Source: Leucobacter ruminantium
Lineage (GTDB): Bacteria > Actinomycetota > Actinomycetes > Actinomycetales > Microbacteriaceae
Reading direction: 5' to 3'
Length of the DNA: 64,000 bases
Assembly: GCF_017565705.1 (NCBI RefSeq)
Contig: NZ_JAGDYL010000009.1
Location: 1-64,000 of the forward strand
Positions within the stretch are counted from its first letter, which is position 1. Every line of letters starts with the position of its first letter. This document shows positions 52,049 to 60,538 of the stretch, piece by piece. Position numbers and translations under genes: made by a program. The notes beneath the pieces are model-generated. The model made no database searches. It was not told the origin of the DNA and saw only the letters and a program-made list of their open reading frames with translations.

Positions 52049-52777
52049 ATGGGCGACTTCGAAGGACGGACCATCCTGGTGACCGGCGCGGCCGGCGGTA
52101 TCGGCGGAGCGACCGTGCGTCACCTCGCGCGCCGAGGAGCCGATGTGATCGCGGCCGGCCGCACCGAGGAGCAGGTGGCCGAGATCTGCGCGGAGACCGG
52201 CGCCAGGCCGGTCGGTTTCGACCTCGGCAGCGAGGATGAGATCCGAGCGGCGATCGAGGGCCGCGAGCTGTGGGGCGTCGTGAACTGCGCCGGCTTCGGC
52301 GGCGAGATCGCGACTCCGCAGGACACCGACATCTCGGTGTTCGACCGCGTCATGACCGTGAATGCCAGGGGTGCACTGCTCGTCACGAAATACGCGACGC
52401 GCGAGATGATCCGCGTGGGCAAGGGCGGGGCGATCGTCAACGTGTCGAGCCAGGCGAGCCTCGTCGCGCTCACCGGCCACATCTCCTACGGATCCTCGAA
52501 GGCCGCGCTCGACAACATCACCCGCGTCTCGGCGCTCGAGCTCGGCGAGCACGGCATCCGCGTGAACAGCGTGAATCCCACCGTCGTGATGACCCCGATG
52601 TCGGCCTGGTACTGGGGCCGCCCCGAGATCGAGGGCCCGTTCCTCGAGCAGATGCCCCTGCACCGGTGGGCGACCGAGGACGACATCGCAGGCCCCATCG
52701 TCTTCCTGCTGAGCGATGAGGCTGCCATGATCACGGGCGTCTCGCTGCCGATCGACGGCGGCTACTCGGCGCGCTGA
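52049..52777 (+). CDS. SDR, L-xylulose reductase (DCXR)-like
   Basis: 242 residues. TGAAGGIG, NCAG, YGSSK catalytic pair. The segment VNSVNPTVVMTPMS and the ending MITGVSLPIDGGY closely follow L-xylulose/dicarbonyl reductases, which reduce L-xylulose to xylitol. Together with the polyol dehydrogenase it would interconvert pentitols and ketopentoses. Divergent from the mannitol-dehydrogenase-family gene. No clear ribosome-binding site beyond GAGGGAG... near the ATG. Confidence 0.87.
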   Translation: MGDFEGRTILVTGAAGGIGGATVRHLARRGADVIAAGRTEEQVAEICAETGARPVGFDLGSEDEIRAAIEGRELWGVVNCAGFGGEIATPQDTDISVFDRVMTVNARGALLVTKYATREMIRVGKGGAIVNVSSQASLVALTGHISYGSSKAALDNITRVSALELGEHGIRVNSVNPTVVMTPMSAWYWGRPEIEGPFLEQMPLHRWATEDDIAGPIVFLLSDEAAMITGVSLPIDGGYSAR

Positions 52778-52840
52778 GGCCCGATCCCTCGCCAGCGGCA
52801 CGCTGGGAAGCGGGCGAGGGATCGCGCAGCGGGCGCGAAC

Positions 52841-54025
52841 TCAGCGTCGCGGGCGCACACGGAAGCCGCGCTCGCCCGCGACGACCTCGAGCTGGTCGAG
52901 CCGGTCGACGATCAGCTCGGCCTCTGCGAGCTCGTCGCGGCTGTGGGTGCCCGTGATCGCGATGACGGTGCAGCCGGCGGCGTGGGCCGAGGCGATGCCG
53001 GCCGGGGCGTCCTCGAGCGCGAGGCACGCCTCGCCGGGGACGCCGAGCAGTTCGGCCGCCCGCAGGAAGGGCTCGGGGTGCGGCTTGCCCTCGGCCACGT
53101 CGTCGAAGGTGACGACCGACTCCGGTCGCGGCACTCCGGCCGCGGCGATGCGGCTCGATGCGATGGCCTGCGTGCCGCTCGTGACGATGGCGCGGGCCGG
53201 AATGGCGGCGAAGAAGTCGAGGGATCCGGGGATCGCGTGCACGTCGGAGACCTCGGCGACCTCGAGTTCGGCGATGCGCAGGAAGGCCGACTCCACGAGA
53301 TCGGGCGGGAGCAGCATCTCGAGGATCTGCCTGGCGGGTCTGCCGTGGCCCTCGCTGAGCATGTCGCCGTCGTATCCCAGCTCGGCCGCGAGCCGGCTCC
53401 AGGAGCGCAGCACCGCCGGGGTGGAGTCGATGAGCGTGCCGTCGAGGTCGGAGAGGCCCGCCAGGAACTCGCGTTCGAACACGGGCGAGCGCTCGGGCAG
53501 CGGCTCGTGAAGGCCGAGTGCGCGGCGCACGCGGGTGAGCTGCTGCTCGGTCGAGAGGTGGGCGTCGAGGTCGAGCGTAGCGACGACCGGGATCTCGGGC
53601 GCGGCCGGCATGGCGTGCGCGTCGCGGGCGACCGCGCGGCCGGCGCGTCGTTCGGCGAGCAGTTCCGGCGTCGCGACGAGGCGGATCACGGTGGGCTCGC
53701 CTCCCGCGGCTGCGACGAGCGCGTCCCACTCGGCTCCGCCCGCGAGCTCCGCGGTGAACGGGGCGACGGCGACGGCTCCGATGCCTGCGGCGACCTGATC
53801 GGAGAGGGTGGCCAGCAGAGCGGCGTATCTGGCGGGGCGCACGGCGCCGCGATGCCGGGGCGCGTTCCAGTGCTCCCCGTCGGGCAGCCATGCGGCGAGA
53901 CCGTCGAGCAGCGGCTCGGTCAGCGTGTCGAGGTCGAGGAGGGGGATCGCGAGCTCGCGGGCGAGTGCGCGGCCGAGAGTGGTCTTGCCGGTGCCGGCGG
54001 CACCGGCGATCACGAGTACCCGCAT
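52841..54025 (-). CDS. Fusion of a P-loop kinase domain and a HAD sugar phosphatase
   Basis: 394 residues. Residues 1-165 form a gluconokinase-like P-loop domain (Walker A GAAGTGKT, 8-15). Residues about 185-394 are a HAD-IA phosphatase/phosphoglucomutase-like domain: motif I DLDGT (Asp193, Asp195), IVTSGT, Lys in EGKPHPEPF, and LEDAPAGI. One chain thus carries phosphorylating and dephosphorylating domains. GGAAGG precedes the chosen ATG; the long open frame upstream is antisense to the LacI gene. Divergent from LacI across two operators. Confidence 0.85.
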   Translation of the reverse strand: MRVLVIAGAAGTGKTTLGRALARELAIPLLDLDTLTEPLLDGLAAWLPDGEHWNAPRHRGAVRPARYAALLATLSDQVAAGIGAVAVAPFTAELAGGAEWDALVAAAGGEPTVIRLVATPELLAERRAGRAVARDAHAMPAAPEIPVVATLDLDAHLSTEQQLTRVRRALGLHEPLPERSPVFEREFLAGLSDLDGTLIDSTPAVLRSWSRLAAELGYDGDMLSEGHGRPARQILEMLLPPDLVESAFLRIAELEVAEVSDVHAIPGSLDFFAAIPARAIVTSGTQAIASSRIAAAGVPRPESVVTFDDVAEGKPHPEPFLRAAELLGVPGEACLALEDAPAGIASAHAAGCTVIAITGTHSRDELAEAELIVDRLDQLEVVAGERGFRVRPRR

Positions 54026-54075
54026 GGGTCCGCCTTCCGAATCATGATCGACACACAACTGTGATGTAGGCGACT

Positions 54076-54089
54076 TGACAACGTTGTCG
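54076..54089. promoter_or_regulatory. LacI-type operator 1, fusion-gene/LacI divergent region
   Basis: TGACAACGTTGTCG, about 50 bp upstream of the kinase-phosphatase ATG. TTGACA on the plus strand overlaps it (54075-54080) and could be the -35 of the LacI promoter. Confidence 0.75.
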
Positions 54090-54141
54090 CTCACGGATGA
54101 GTATAGCCCTGCGGGTTTCACAATCCGCTGAATGATGCGGA

Positions 54142-54155
54142 TGACAACGATGTCG
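54142..54155. promoter_or_regulatory. LacI-type operator 2, just before the LacI start
   Basis: TGACAACGATGTCG, centre 66 bp from operator 1 and 10 bp before the LacI ATG. The 66-bp spacing (about six helical turns) would suit looping by a tetrameric or paired LacI repressor. Confidence 0.7.
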
Positions 54156-54164
54156 GGGGCAGGA

Positions 54165-55253
54165 ATGGCTGATATGCCTGAGCAGGTGAGGCGAACGGGG
54201 CGGAAGGCCCCCGCGCGCCTGGCCGACGTCGCGGCCGAGGCCGGGGTGAGCATCAAGACCGTCTCCCGCGTCATCAACGAGGAGGCGGGCGTGCTCCCCG
54301 ACACCCGGGACCGGGTGGAAGAGGCGATCCGCACGCTCGGCTTTGTGCCCAACAGCATGGCCCGATCCCTCAAGACCGGCGGCCAAGACGTCATCGGCGT
54401 CGTGATCGACGCGATCTCCGACCCGTTCTTCGCGACCCTCGTGAGCGCCGTCGAGCAGCAGGCGGTGCGGGCCGGGCTCAGCGTCATCATCGCGAGCACC
54501 GAGACCGACGCGGCGCGCGAATCGGAGCAGCTGCTGCGGCTCGCGGGCCAGCAGCTCCGCGGCCTCATCGCGACCCCGGTCGGCGAGGGATCCGAGCTGC
54601 TGCGCAGGCTGCGCTCGCGCATGCCCGTCGTCTGCGTCGACCGCTACCGCGAGGGGCTCGACTCGATCGTCGTCGACGACTTCGGTGCGGCGCAGACGGC
54701 CGTGGCCGGACTCATCGAGCGGGGCCATCGACGCATCGGCTTCGTGGGCGCCGACGACCGGCACCAGGAGACGAGCGGGCGCCGTCTCGCGGGGTATCGC
54801 CAGGCCCTCGACGACGCGGGCATCGCCTACGACCCGTCGCTCGTCGCGCGGGCGGGCCCCACGAGCGACGGCGTCTTCGCGGAGGTCGACGCCCTGCTGC
54901 GGCACTCCGAGCCGCCCACCGCGCTCTTCACCGCGTCGGCCAGGGCCGCCACGGTCTGTCTCGACGTCGTACGCGAGGGCGGCTTCCCCCAGGTCGCGCT
55001 GATCTCGTTCGGCAACTTCGACCTGGCGCACCTCTTCACGCCGGGGATCAGCTGCATCGACCACGATCCTCGTCGCATCGGAAGGGCCGCGCTGGAGCGG
55101 CTCACCGAGCTCATCGCCGACCCCTCGGCCGAGCCCACGACGACCGTGCTCGATACGGCCTATGTGGCCCGCGGCTCGGGCGAGCTGCCCGGGCCCGAGG
55201 CCCCCGAGAATCGCACCGCCGCGGTCGCCGCGGCCGAAGGAGGGACGCTGTGA
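54165..55253 (+). CDS. LacI-family transcriptional regulator
   Basis: 362 residues. N-terminal HTH (residues about 19-38, LADVAAEAGVSIKTVSRVIN), hinge VPNSMARSL, then a periplasmic-binding-like effector domain (DVIGVVIDAISDPFFATL, RIGFVGADD). It should repress the polyol/ketose locus and respond to a sugar or sugar phosphate. Start at 54165 chosen for GGGGG 5 nt upstream; ATG 54174 is also possible. Its stop overlaps the next gene's GTG. Confidence 0.93.
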   Translation: MADMPEQVRRTGRKAPARLADVAAEAGVSIKTVSRVINEEAGVLPDTRDRVEEAIRTLGFVPNSMARSLKTGGQDVIGVVIDAISDPFFATLVSAVEQQAVRAGLSVIIASTETDAARESEQLLRLAGQQLRGLIATPVGEGSELLRRLRSRMPVVCVDRYREGLDSIVVDDFGAAQTAVAGLIERGHRRIGFVGADDRHQETSGRRLAGYRQALDDAGIAYDPSLVARAGPTSDGVFAEVDALLRHSEPPTALFTASARAATVCLDVVREGGFPQVALISFGNFDLAHLFTPGISCIDHDPRRIGRAALERLTELIADPSAEPTTTVLDTAYVARGSGELPGPEAPENRTAAVAAAEGGTL

Positions 55254-56287
55254 AGCCGCTGCTGCTCGTGCCGAATCCCGTTCAGCACTTCTACCGCGGC
55301 GGCGATCGGATCGCCGCGCTGCGCGGCATCGTCGCCGAGACCGACCACCAGCCCGAGGAGTGGCTGGGCGCCACGGTGACCCGCTTCGGCGAGGAGACGA
55401 CCGGGCTCGCCGTGACGCCGGAGGGTGTGCTGCGCGACATCGTGCGCGAGGATCCCGACGCCTGGTTCGGCGGTATCGGGAGCGACGAGGCCGACACCGG
55501 CCTGCTCGTGAAGCTGCTCGACGCCAGGCAGCGCCTCCCCGTGCACGTGCACCCGACGCGCGGCTTCTCCGCCGCCCACCTCGACTGCCCTTACGGCAAG
55601 ACCGAGGCCTGGGTGGTGCTCGATGCCGAGCCGGGCAGCGCCGTCTACGTCGGGTGGAAAGAGGGTGTCGACCGCGACGAGCTCGACCGGCGCCGCGATG
55701 CGCAGGACAGCGAGTGGATGCTCGCGCACCTCAACCGCATCCCCGTCGCGGAGGGCATGGGCGTGCTCTGCCCCGCGGGCACCGCGCACGCGATCGGTGA
55801 GGGCGTCTTCGTCGCCGAGGTGCAGGAGCCGACCGACTTCTCCATCCTCCTCGAGTGGTCGGTGACCACCTCGACCCGCGAGGAGTCGCACCTCGACCTG
55901 GGCTTCGACGCCGTGATGCCCGCGGTCTCCACAGCCGCGACGACGGCCGACGATCTCACGGCGCTCGTGTCGACCGTCGGCTGCGACGCGGTGACGCGCG
56001 AACCGCAGTCGCTGCTGCCCGCCCCGGCCGATTCCTACTTCCGCGTGCTGCGCGGGGGCGGGCCCAGCGGCAGCGGCGTCTTCCCGCAGAGCTTCGCGGT
56101 GGTGCTCGCGACGGGCGGCGCGGGCAGGCTCGTGTCGGAGCATGGCTCGGTCGAGCTCTCGAGGGGCGAGGCGCTCGCCGTGCCGCACGCCTTCGGCGCC
56201 TGGCGCTCGGAGGGCGACCTCGAGGTGCTCGCCTGCCTGCCCGGAGAGGGTTGGCCGCAGAGCCTGCACGAGGGGCGGCTGCGATGA
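55250..56287 (+). CDS. Class I mannose-6-phosphate isomerase-like protein
   Basis: 345 residues, cupin-type phosphomannose isomerase. Zinc ligands in HVHPTRGFSAAH, KTEAW and PAGTAHAIGEGVFVAEVQEPTD. It interconverts aldose and ketose phosphates. GTG start after GAAGGAGGG, overlapping the LacI stop (GTGA); ends overlapping the kinase ATG. Within this locus it could act on a tagatose-, fructose- or similar 6-phosphate rather than on mannose. Confidence 0.88.
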   Translation: MKPLLLVPNPVQHFYRGGDRIAALRGIVAETDHQPEEWLGATVTRFGEETTGLAVTPEGVLRDIVREDPDAWFGGIGSDEADTGLLVKLLDARQRLPVHVHPTRGFSAAHLDCPYGKTEAWVVLDAEPGSAVYVGWKEGVDRDELDRRRDAQDSEWMLAHLNRIPVAEGMGVLCPAGTAHAIGEGVFVAEVQEPTDFSILLEWSVTTSTREESHLDLGFDAVMPAVSTAATTADDLTALVSTVGCDAVTREPQSLLPAPADSYFRVLRGGGPSGSGVFPQSFAVVLATGGAGRLVSEHGSVELSRGEALAVPHAFGAWRSEGDLEVLACLPGEGWPQSLHEGRLR

Positions 56288-57720
56288 GGGAGTTCGTCGT
56301 CGGCGTCGACATGGGCAGCACGAGCATCAAGATGCTCGTGGCCGAGCCGCGCGGGGCCGAGGTGCTCGTGGCGAGCCGTCGCTCTCCGTGGACGAGCCTC
56401 GACGGGGGCGGGGCCGAGATGACCGGCGACCGCGTGCTCGAGATCGTGGTCGAACTCGCAGCCGAGGTCGACGCGGGGCTCGCGGCCGGGGGCGGGTATC
56501 GCGTGCTCGGCTTGGGGGTATCCGGCATGGCGGAGGCGGGTGCCGTGCTTGATGACAACGATGTCATAGCTGCGCCCATCATGGCCTGGTTCGATCCGAG
56601 GGGCGAACGGGAGATCGCGGCGACCCCGCAGGAGTTCCGCGACGAGTTCCTGGGCCGCACCGGCCTGCCCGTCGGTCCGCTTGCCTCCATCGCCAAGCTG
56701 CTGCACCTGCGCGAGTCGGGCCTCGAGCTGCGCGGCCGCACCTTTCTCAACGTGCCCGAGTTCGTCGTGCGGTCGCTCGGCGGGCGCCGGGTGGCCGAGT
56801 ACTCCCTCGTCTCCCGCACCGGTCTCATCGACCAGGACACGGGCGGTCCGTGGCAGGCCGCTCTCGACGTGCTCGGCGTCGACGAGCAGATCATCGCCGA
56901 GCGCATCGGAGCGGGCGAGCCGGCCGGCACGCTCTCCGACCCCCGTCTCCCCGACGCCTTCCAGGGCGCGGTGCTCACGGTCGCGGGGCACGACCACCTC
57001 GTGTCCTCGGTCGCGGCCGGCGCCACCCACCGCGGCGACCTCTACGACTCCATGGGCACCGCCGAAGCGCTCGTGCGCGTGCTCGACGAGCAGTTGCCGT
57101 TCGACGCCCGAGAACGCCTCGCCCTCGCCGGTATCAACACCGTGCGCCACGTGCTGCCCGGAGCCTACGTGCTGCTCGCCGGCACCAAGTCGGGCCTGCT
57201 CATGCGGCGCGTGCTGCAACTGCTCGGAGTCACCGACGCCGCGGGCCGACAGGCGCTCGACGAGCGCGTCATGGCGCTGCCCGTGCGCGGCGAACTCGTC
57301 GCCGGAGCCCTGACCGTCGACGGCGCGCGCAACGACGACGGGGTGCTGAAGGTCGTCGCGAACAGCGACGGCCTCTCGCCCGAGGAGTTCTTCATCGCAT
57401 CGCTGCTGCACGGCAACGATATGTGCACCGAGCTCATGCGGGTCATGGACCGCGAGGTGCCGCCCCCCACGGCGGCCCTGCTCACCGGCGGCTGGTCCAA
57501 GATGGCGAGCGTCGTGCGCGCCCGCTCGCTGATCTTCCCGCCCATCGACGTCATGAACCGCGACGAGGGCACCGCATACGGCGCCGCGCTCTTCGCCGCC
57601 TACGCCGTGGCTCGCGAGGCCGATCCCTCGCCCCTCGAATTCTCCGACTTCGCCGACGGCTTCCTCTCCGCAGGCGACGCCCAGCTCCCAGCCACCAACC
57701 CGATCGGAGCCCGACTGTGA
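56284..57720 (+). CDS. FGGY-family carbohydrate kinase
   Basis: 478 residues. N-terminal VGVDMGSTSIKMLV phosphate-binding motif, GVSGMAEAGAVLDDND, then the second FGGY half with VAGHDHLVSSVAAGA (catalytic Asp) and LLTGGWSKM. It phosphorylates a ketose or polyol. A LacI-type palindrome (56553-56566) is embedded in the segment encoding DDNDVI. Overlaps both neighbours by 4 nt, so it is tightly coupled to the isomerase and aldolase. Confidence 0.9.
   Translation: MREFVVGVDMGSTSIKMLVAEPRGAEVLVASRRSPWTSLDGGGAEMTGDRVLEIVVELAAEVDAGLAAGGGYRVLGLGVSGMAEAGAVLDDNDVIAAPIMAWFDPRGEREIAATPQEFRDEFLGRTGLPVGPLASIAKLLHLRESGLELRGRTFLNVPEFVVRSLGGRRVAEYSLVSRTGLIDQDTGGPWQAALDVLGVDEQIIAERIGAGEPAGTLSDPRLPDAFQGAVLTVAGHDHLVSSVAAGATHRGDLYDSMGTAEALVRVLDEQLPFDARERLALAGINTVRHVLPGAYVLLAGTKSGLLMRRVLQLLGVTDAAGRQALDERVMALPVRGELVAGALTVDGARNDDGVLKVVANSDGLSPEEFFIASLLHGNDMCTELMRVMDREVPPPTAALLTGGWSKMASVVRARSLIFPPIDVMNRDEGTAYGAALFAAYAVAREADPSPLEFSDFADGFLSAGDAQLPATNPIGARL
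56553..56566. promoter_or_regulatory. LacI-type site within the FGGY kinase gene
   Basis: TGACAACGATGTCA. It matches the 54142 operator except for the last base. It lies about 270 nt inside the kinase gene and could be an auxiliary operator or a by-product of coding for DDNDVI. Confidence 0.5.
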
Positions 57721-58616
57721 CTCAGACCACCCGCACCCTCGACGGCATCGCGACGTCCGAAGGCACCTTCGCCATCGTGGCGATGGATCAGCGCAACACG
57801 CTCAAGCGCATGTACGGCGCCGTCGGCGCGCCCGAGCCGAGCGAGCAGGAGCTCGTCGACATCAAGGCCGACACGATCTCGGGCATCGGCGACCTCGCGA
57901 GCGCCTTCCTGCTCGACCCCACCTACGGCATCCCGGCGCTCGAGCAGGTCGAGCGCCGCCCCGGCGTGCTGCTGGCCGCCGAGCCCGCCTCCCGAGACAC
58001 CTGGAACGGAGAGCCGCGCGCGACCTACGATCCTTCGCAGAATGCGCAGTGGGTCGTAGACCAGGGGGCCGACGCCCTCAAGTTCTTCGTGCAGATGCGC
58101 GTGACCCGCCCGCAGCCGGCGGGCACCCCCGACCTCGCCGCCGAGTGGATCGAGCTCAACCGCCGCGTCGTCGACGACTGCCGCGCCACCGGCGTGCCGA
58201 GCGTCATGGAGAACCTCATCTACGCCGTCCCCGGCGAAGAGCCGCTCACCCCCGAGCAGCGCGCCGACGAGATCATCGAGGCCGCCCGGCTGCTCGCCGA
58301 GGCGAAGCCCGACCTGCTGAAGCTCGAGTACCCGGGCAGCCCCGAGGCCTGCCGCAGGCTCGCCGACGCGATCGACGTGCCCTGGGCGGTGCTCTCGGCG
58401 GGCGTCGCCTTCGACGAGTTCACCGAGGTGCTGCGCGTCGCGTGCGACGAAGGCGGGGCATCGGGCTTCATCGCCGGCCGCGCCATCTGGCGCGAGACCG
58501 TCGGCATGCCCCGCGCGGATCGCCGCGCCTACCTCGCCGACGAGGGCCGTCGGCGCTTGGAGACGTGCGTGTCGGCGATCGCCGGCCGCGCTCGACCCTG
58601 GAATGAAAGGAGCTGA
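57717..58616 (+). CDS. Class I aldolase, LacD/tagatose-bisphosphate or sulfofructose-phosphate aldolase-like
   Basis: 299 residues, DeoC/LacD family. FAIVAMDQRNTLKRMYG near the N-terminus, GADALKFFVQM and LLKLEYPGSPEACRRLA (Schiff-base Lys region), SAGVAFDEFTEVLRVA and GFIAGRAIWRETV in the C-terminal half. It should split a ketose mono- or bisphosphate made by the FGGY kinase. GTG start overlapping the kinase stop (GTGA). Unrelated to the aldolases at 48407 and 63897. Confidence 0.87.
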   Translation: MTQTTRTLDGIATSEGTFAIVAMDQRNTLKRMYGAVGAPEPSEQELVDIKADTISGIGDLASAFLLDPTYGIPALEQVERRPGVLLAAEPASRDTWNGEPRATYDPSQNAQWVVDQGADALKFFVQMRVTRPQPAGTPDLAAEWIELNRRVVDDCRATGVPSVMENLIYAVPGEEPLTPEQRADEIIEAARLLAEAKPDLLKLEYPGSPEACRRLADAIDVPWAVLSAGVAFDEFTEVLRVACDEGGASGFIAGRAIWRETVGMPRADRRAYLADEGRRRLETCVSAIAGRARPWNERS

Positions 58617-58618
58617 TC

Positions 58619-59389
58619 ATGCCCACGCCAATACTGGAGGCGCGCGGCCTGTCTCGGCAGTTCGGTAACGTCAAAGCCCTCAACGGTGCGGACTTTGAGG
58701 TCTACCCCGGCGAAGTGACGGCGCTGATCGGCGACAACGGCGCCGGCAAGTCGACCCTCGTCAAAGCACTCTCGGGCAACCTCGCCATCGACAGCGGCAC
58801 CATCAAGTTCGACGGGCGACCGGTCGAGCTCAGTCAGCCCAGCCAGGCCAGCGCGCTCGGCATCGAGACGGTGTACCAGGATCTCGCCCTGGCGCCGCAC
58901 CTCGACCCCGTGCAGAACATGTATCTCGGCCGCGAGGTGAAGCAGCCGGGCATCGGAGGCTTCTTCGGCTTCATGAAGACGAAGGAGATGAGGGATCGCT
59001 CCCGCGACGCCTTCCAGGAGCTGGGCGCAACGGTGCGCTCGCTCACCTCCCCCGTCGGCGAGATGTCGGGCGGCCAGCGGCAGGCGATCGCGATCGCGCG
59101 CGCCGTGCACTGGGCGAGCCGAATGGTGTTCCTCGACGAGCCGACGGCGGCTCTCGGCGTGCGCCAGACGCAGAACGTGCTCGACACGATCCGCAGGGTG
59201 CGCGACAAGGGCATCGCCGTCGTGCTCATCAGCCACTCGATGCCCCACGTCATGGAGGTCGCCGACAGCGTGCAGGTGCTGCGGCTCGGAAGCCGTGTCG
59301 CGAAGCTCGACGCGAAGCAGACGTCGATGGAGGAGTTGGTGGGCTACATGACCGGAGCCGTGAGCCACAGCGAAGGGGGCCGATCATGA
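58619..59389 (+). CDS. Sugar ABC transporter ATP-binding protein (single NBD, FrcA type)
   Basis: 256 residues with one nucleotide-binding domain: Walker A GDNGAGKST, signature MSGGQRQAIAIARAV, Walker B VFLDEPTAALG, H-loop LISHSMPH. It is half the length of the other two CUT2 ATPases in the window and matches the FrcA/XylG-short architecture, so it works as a homodimer. It overlaps the permease by ATGA. GAAAGGAGC precedes the ATG. Confidence 0.93.
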   Translation: MPTPILEARGLSRQFGNVKALNGADFEVYPGEVTALIGDNGAGKSTLVKALSGNLAIDSGTIKFDGRPVELSQPSQASALGIETVYQDLALAPHLDPVQNMYLGREVKQPGIGGFFGFMKTKEMRDRSRDAFQELGATVRSLTSPVGEMSGGQRQAIAIARAVHWASRMVFLDEPTAALGVRQTQNVLDTIRRVRDKGIAVVLISHSMPHVMEVADSVQVLRLGSRVAKLDAKQTSMEELVGYMTGAVSHSEGGRS

Positions 59390-60465
59390 GCGGGCCGACC
59401 ACCGAGACCGTCGCCATCGGCGCGATCGACGACCACCACGAGAGCATGATCAAGCGCCTGCTCAAGGCGCAGTCGTTCCAGATCTTCCTGGTGCTCATCG
59501 CGATCGTGCTCGTGTTCGCGGCACTCGCCCCGGGCAACTTCGCGACGGCGGGCAACTTCCGCCTCGTCGTGCAGAACGCCTCCATCCTCGCCGTGCTCGG
59601 CGTCGGAATGACCTTCATCATCATCACCGCCGGCATCGACCTGTCGATCGGCTCGGTGCTCGTGTTCTCGGGCGTCGTCTCGGCCATGGTGATGCGAGGG
59701 ATCGGCGGCGACGGCTGGGGCGTCGCCACCCTGGGCATCGTCGTCTCGATCCTGTGCGGCCTCGCCTGGGGCTTTCTCAACGGGTTCCTCATCGCGAAGG
59801 CGAAGGTGCCGCCGTTGATCGTGACCCTCGGCACCTTCGGGATGGCGCTGGGCTTCGCCCAGATCCTCACCGGAGGCGTCGACATCCGCACCGTCCCCGC
59901 GGTGCTCACCGACACCATCGGCTACGGCAACATCTTCGGCAGCATCCCCGTCATCTCGGTCATCGCCCTCGTCGTCGTGATCGTCGGGGCGGTCGTGCTG
60001 CACAAGACCCGCTACGGCCTCCACACCTACGCGGTGGGATCGAGCGAGCTCGCGGCCCGACGCGTGGGCGTCAAAGTCGATCGCAAGCTCATCAGCATCT
60101 ACACGATGTCGGGCGGCCTCGCGGGCCTCGCGGGCATCCTGTCGCTCGCGCAGTTCAGCACGACGGCCATCGCCGGCCAGTCGCAGACCAACCTGAACGT
60201 GATCGCGGCGGTCGTCATCGGCGGCACCTCGCTGTTCGGCGGCTCCGGCACGATCTTCGGCACCGTGGTCGGTCTGTTCATCCCGGCGGTGCTGCAGAAC
60301 GGCTTCGTGATCATCGGCGTGCAGCCCTTCTGGCAGCAGGTCGCCGTCGGCGCCGTGCTGATCGTCGCGGTCTACGTCGACCAGGTGCGCCGCGCCTCCG
60401 CCGCGCGCGGTAAGCAGGAGGGCGTCTGGAAGAAGCTCTTCGGGCTCTCACGAGAACGAAGTTGA
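59386..60465 (+). CDS. Sugar ABC transporter permease (CUT2, FrcC-like)
   Basis: 359 residues, about 10 membrane helices. MTFIIITAGIDLSIGSVLVF and GSSELAARRVGVKVDRK are the conserved CUT2 loops; the N-terminus has a short cytosolic stretch (TVAIGAIDDHHESM). It pairs with the single-domain ATPase and the binding protein that follows. Confidence 0.93.
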   Translation: MSGPTTETVAIGAIDDHHESMIKRLLKAQSFQIFLVLIAIVLVFAALAPGNFATAGNFRLVVQNASILAVLGVGMTFIIITAGIDLSIGSVLVFSGVVSAMVMRGIGGDGWGVATLGIVVSILCGLAWGFLNGFLIAKAKVPPLIVTLGTFGMALGFAQILTGGVDIRTVPAVLTDTIGYGNIFGSIPVISVIALVVVIVGAVVLHKTRYGLHTYAVGSSELAARRVGVKVDRKLISIYTMSGGLAGLAGILSLAQFSTTAIAGQSQTNLNVIAAVVIGGTSLFGGSGTIFGTVVGLFIPAVLQNGFVIIGVQPFWQQVAVGAVLIVAVYVDQVRRASAARGKQEGVWKKLFGLSRERS

Positions 60466-60538
60466 CGCGGCCGTGCCGCGTCGAACCCCAACACCACACC
60501 CAACACACACCCAATCAATGAAGAAACGGATGTACATC

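Noticed and set aside
54026-54622. Long N-terminal extension of the kinase-phosphatase fusion
   Set aside because: It runs antisense through the LacI gene and its operators; the ATG at 54025 starts directly at the P-loop domain with a ribosome-binding site.
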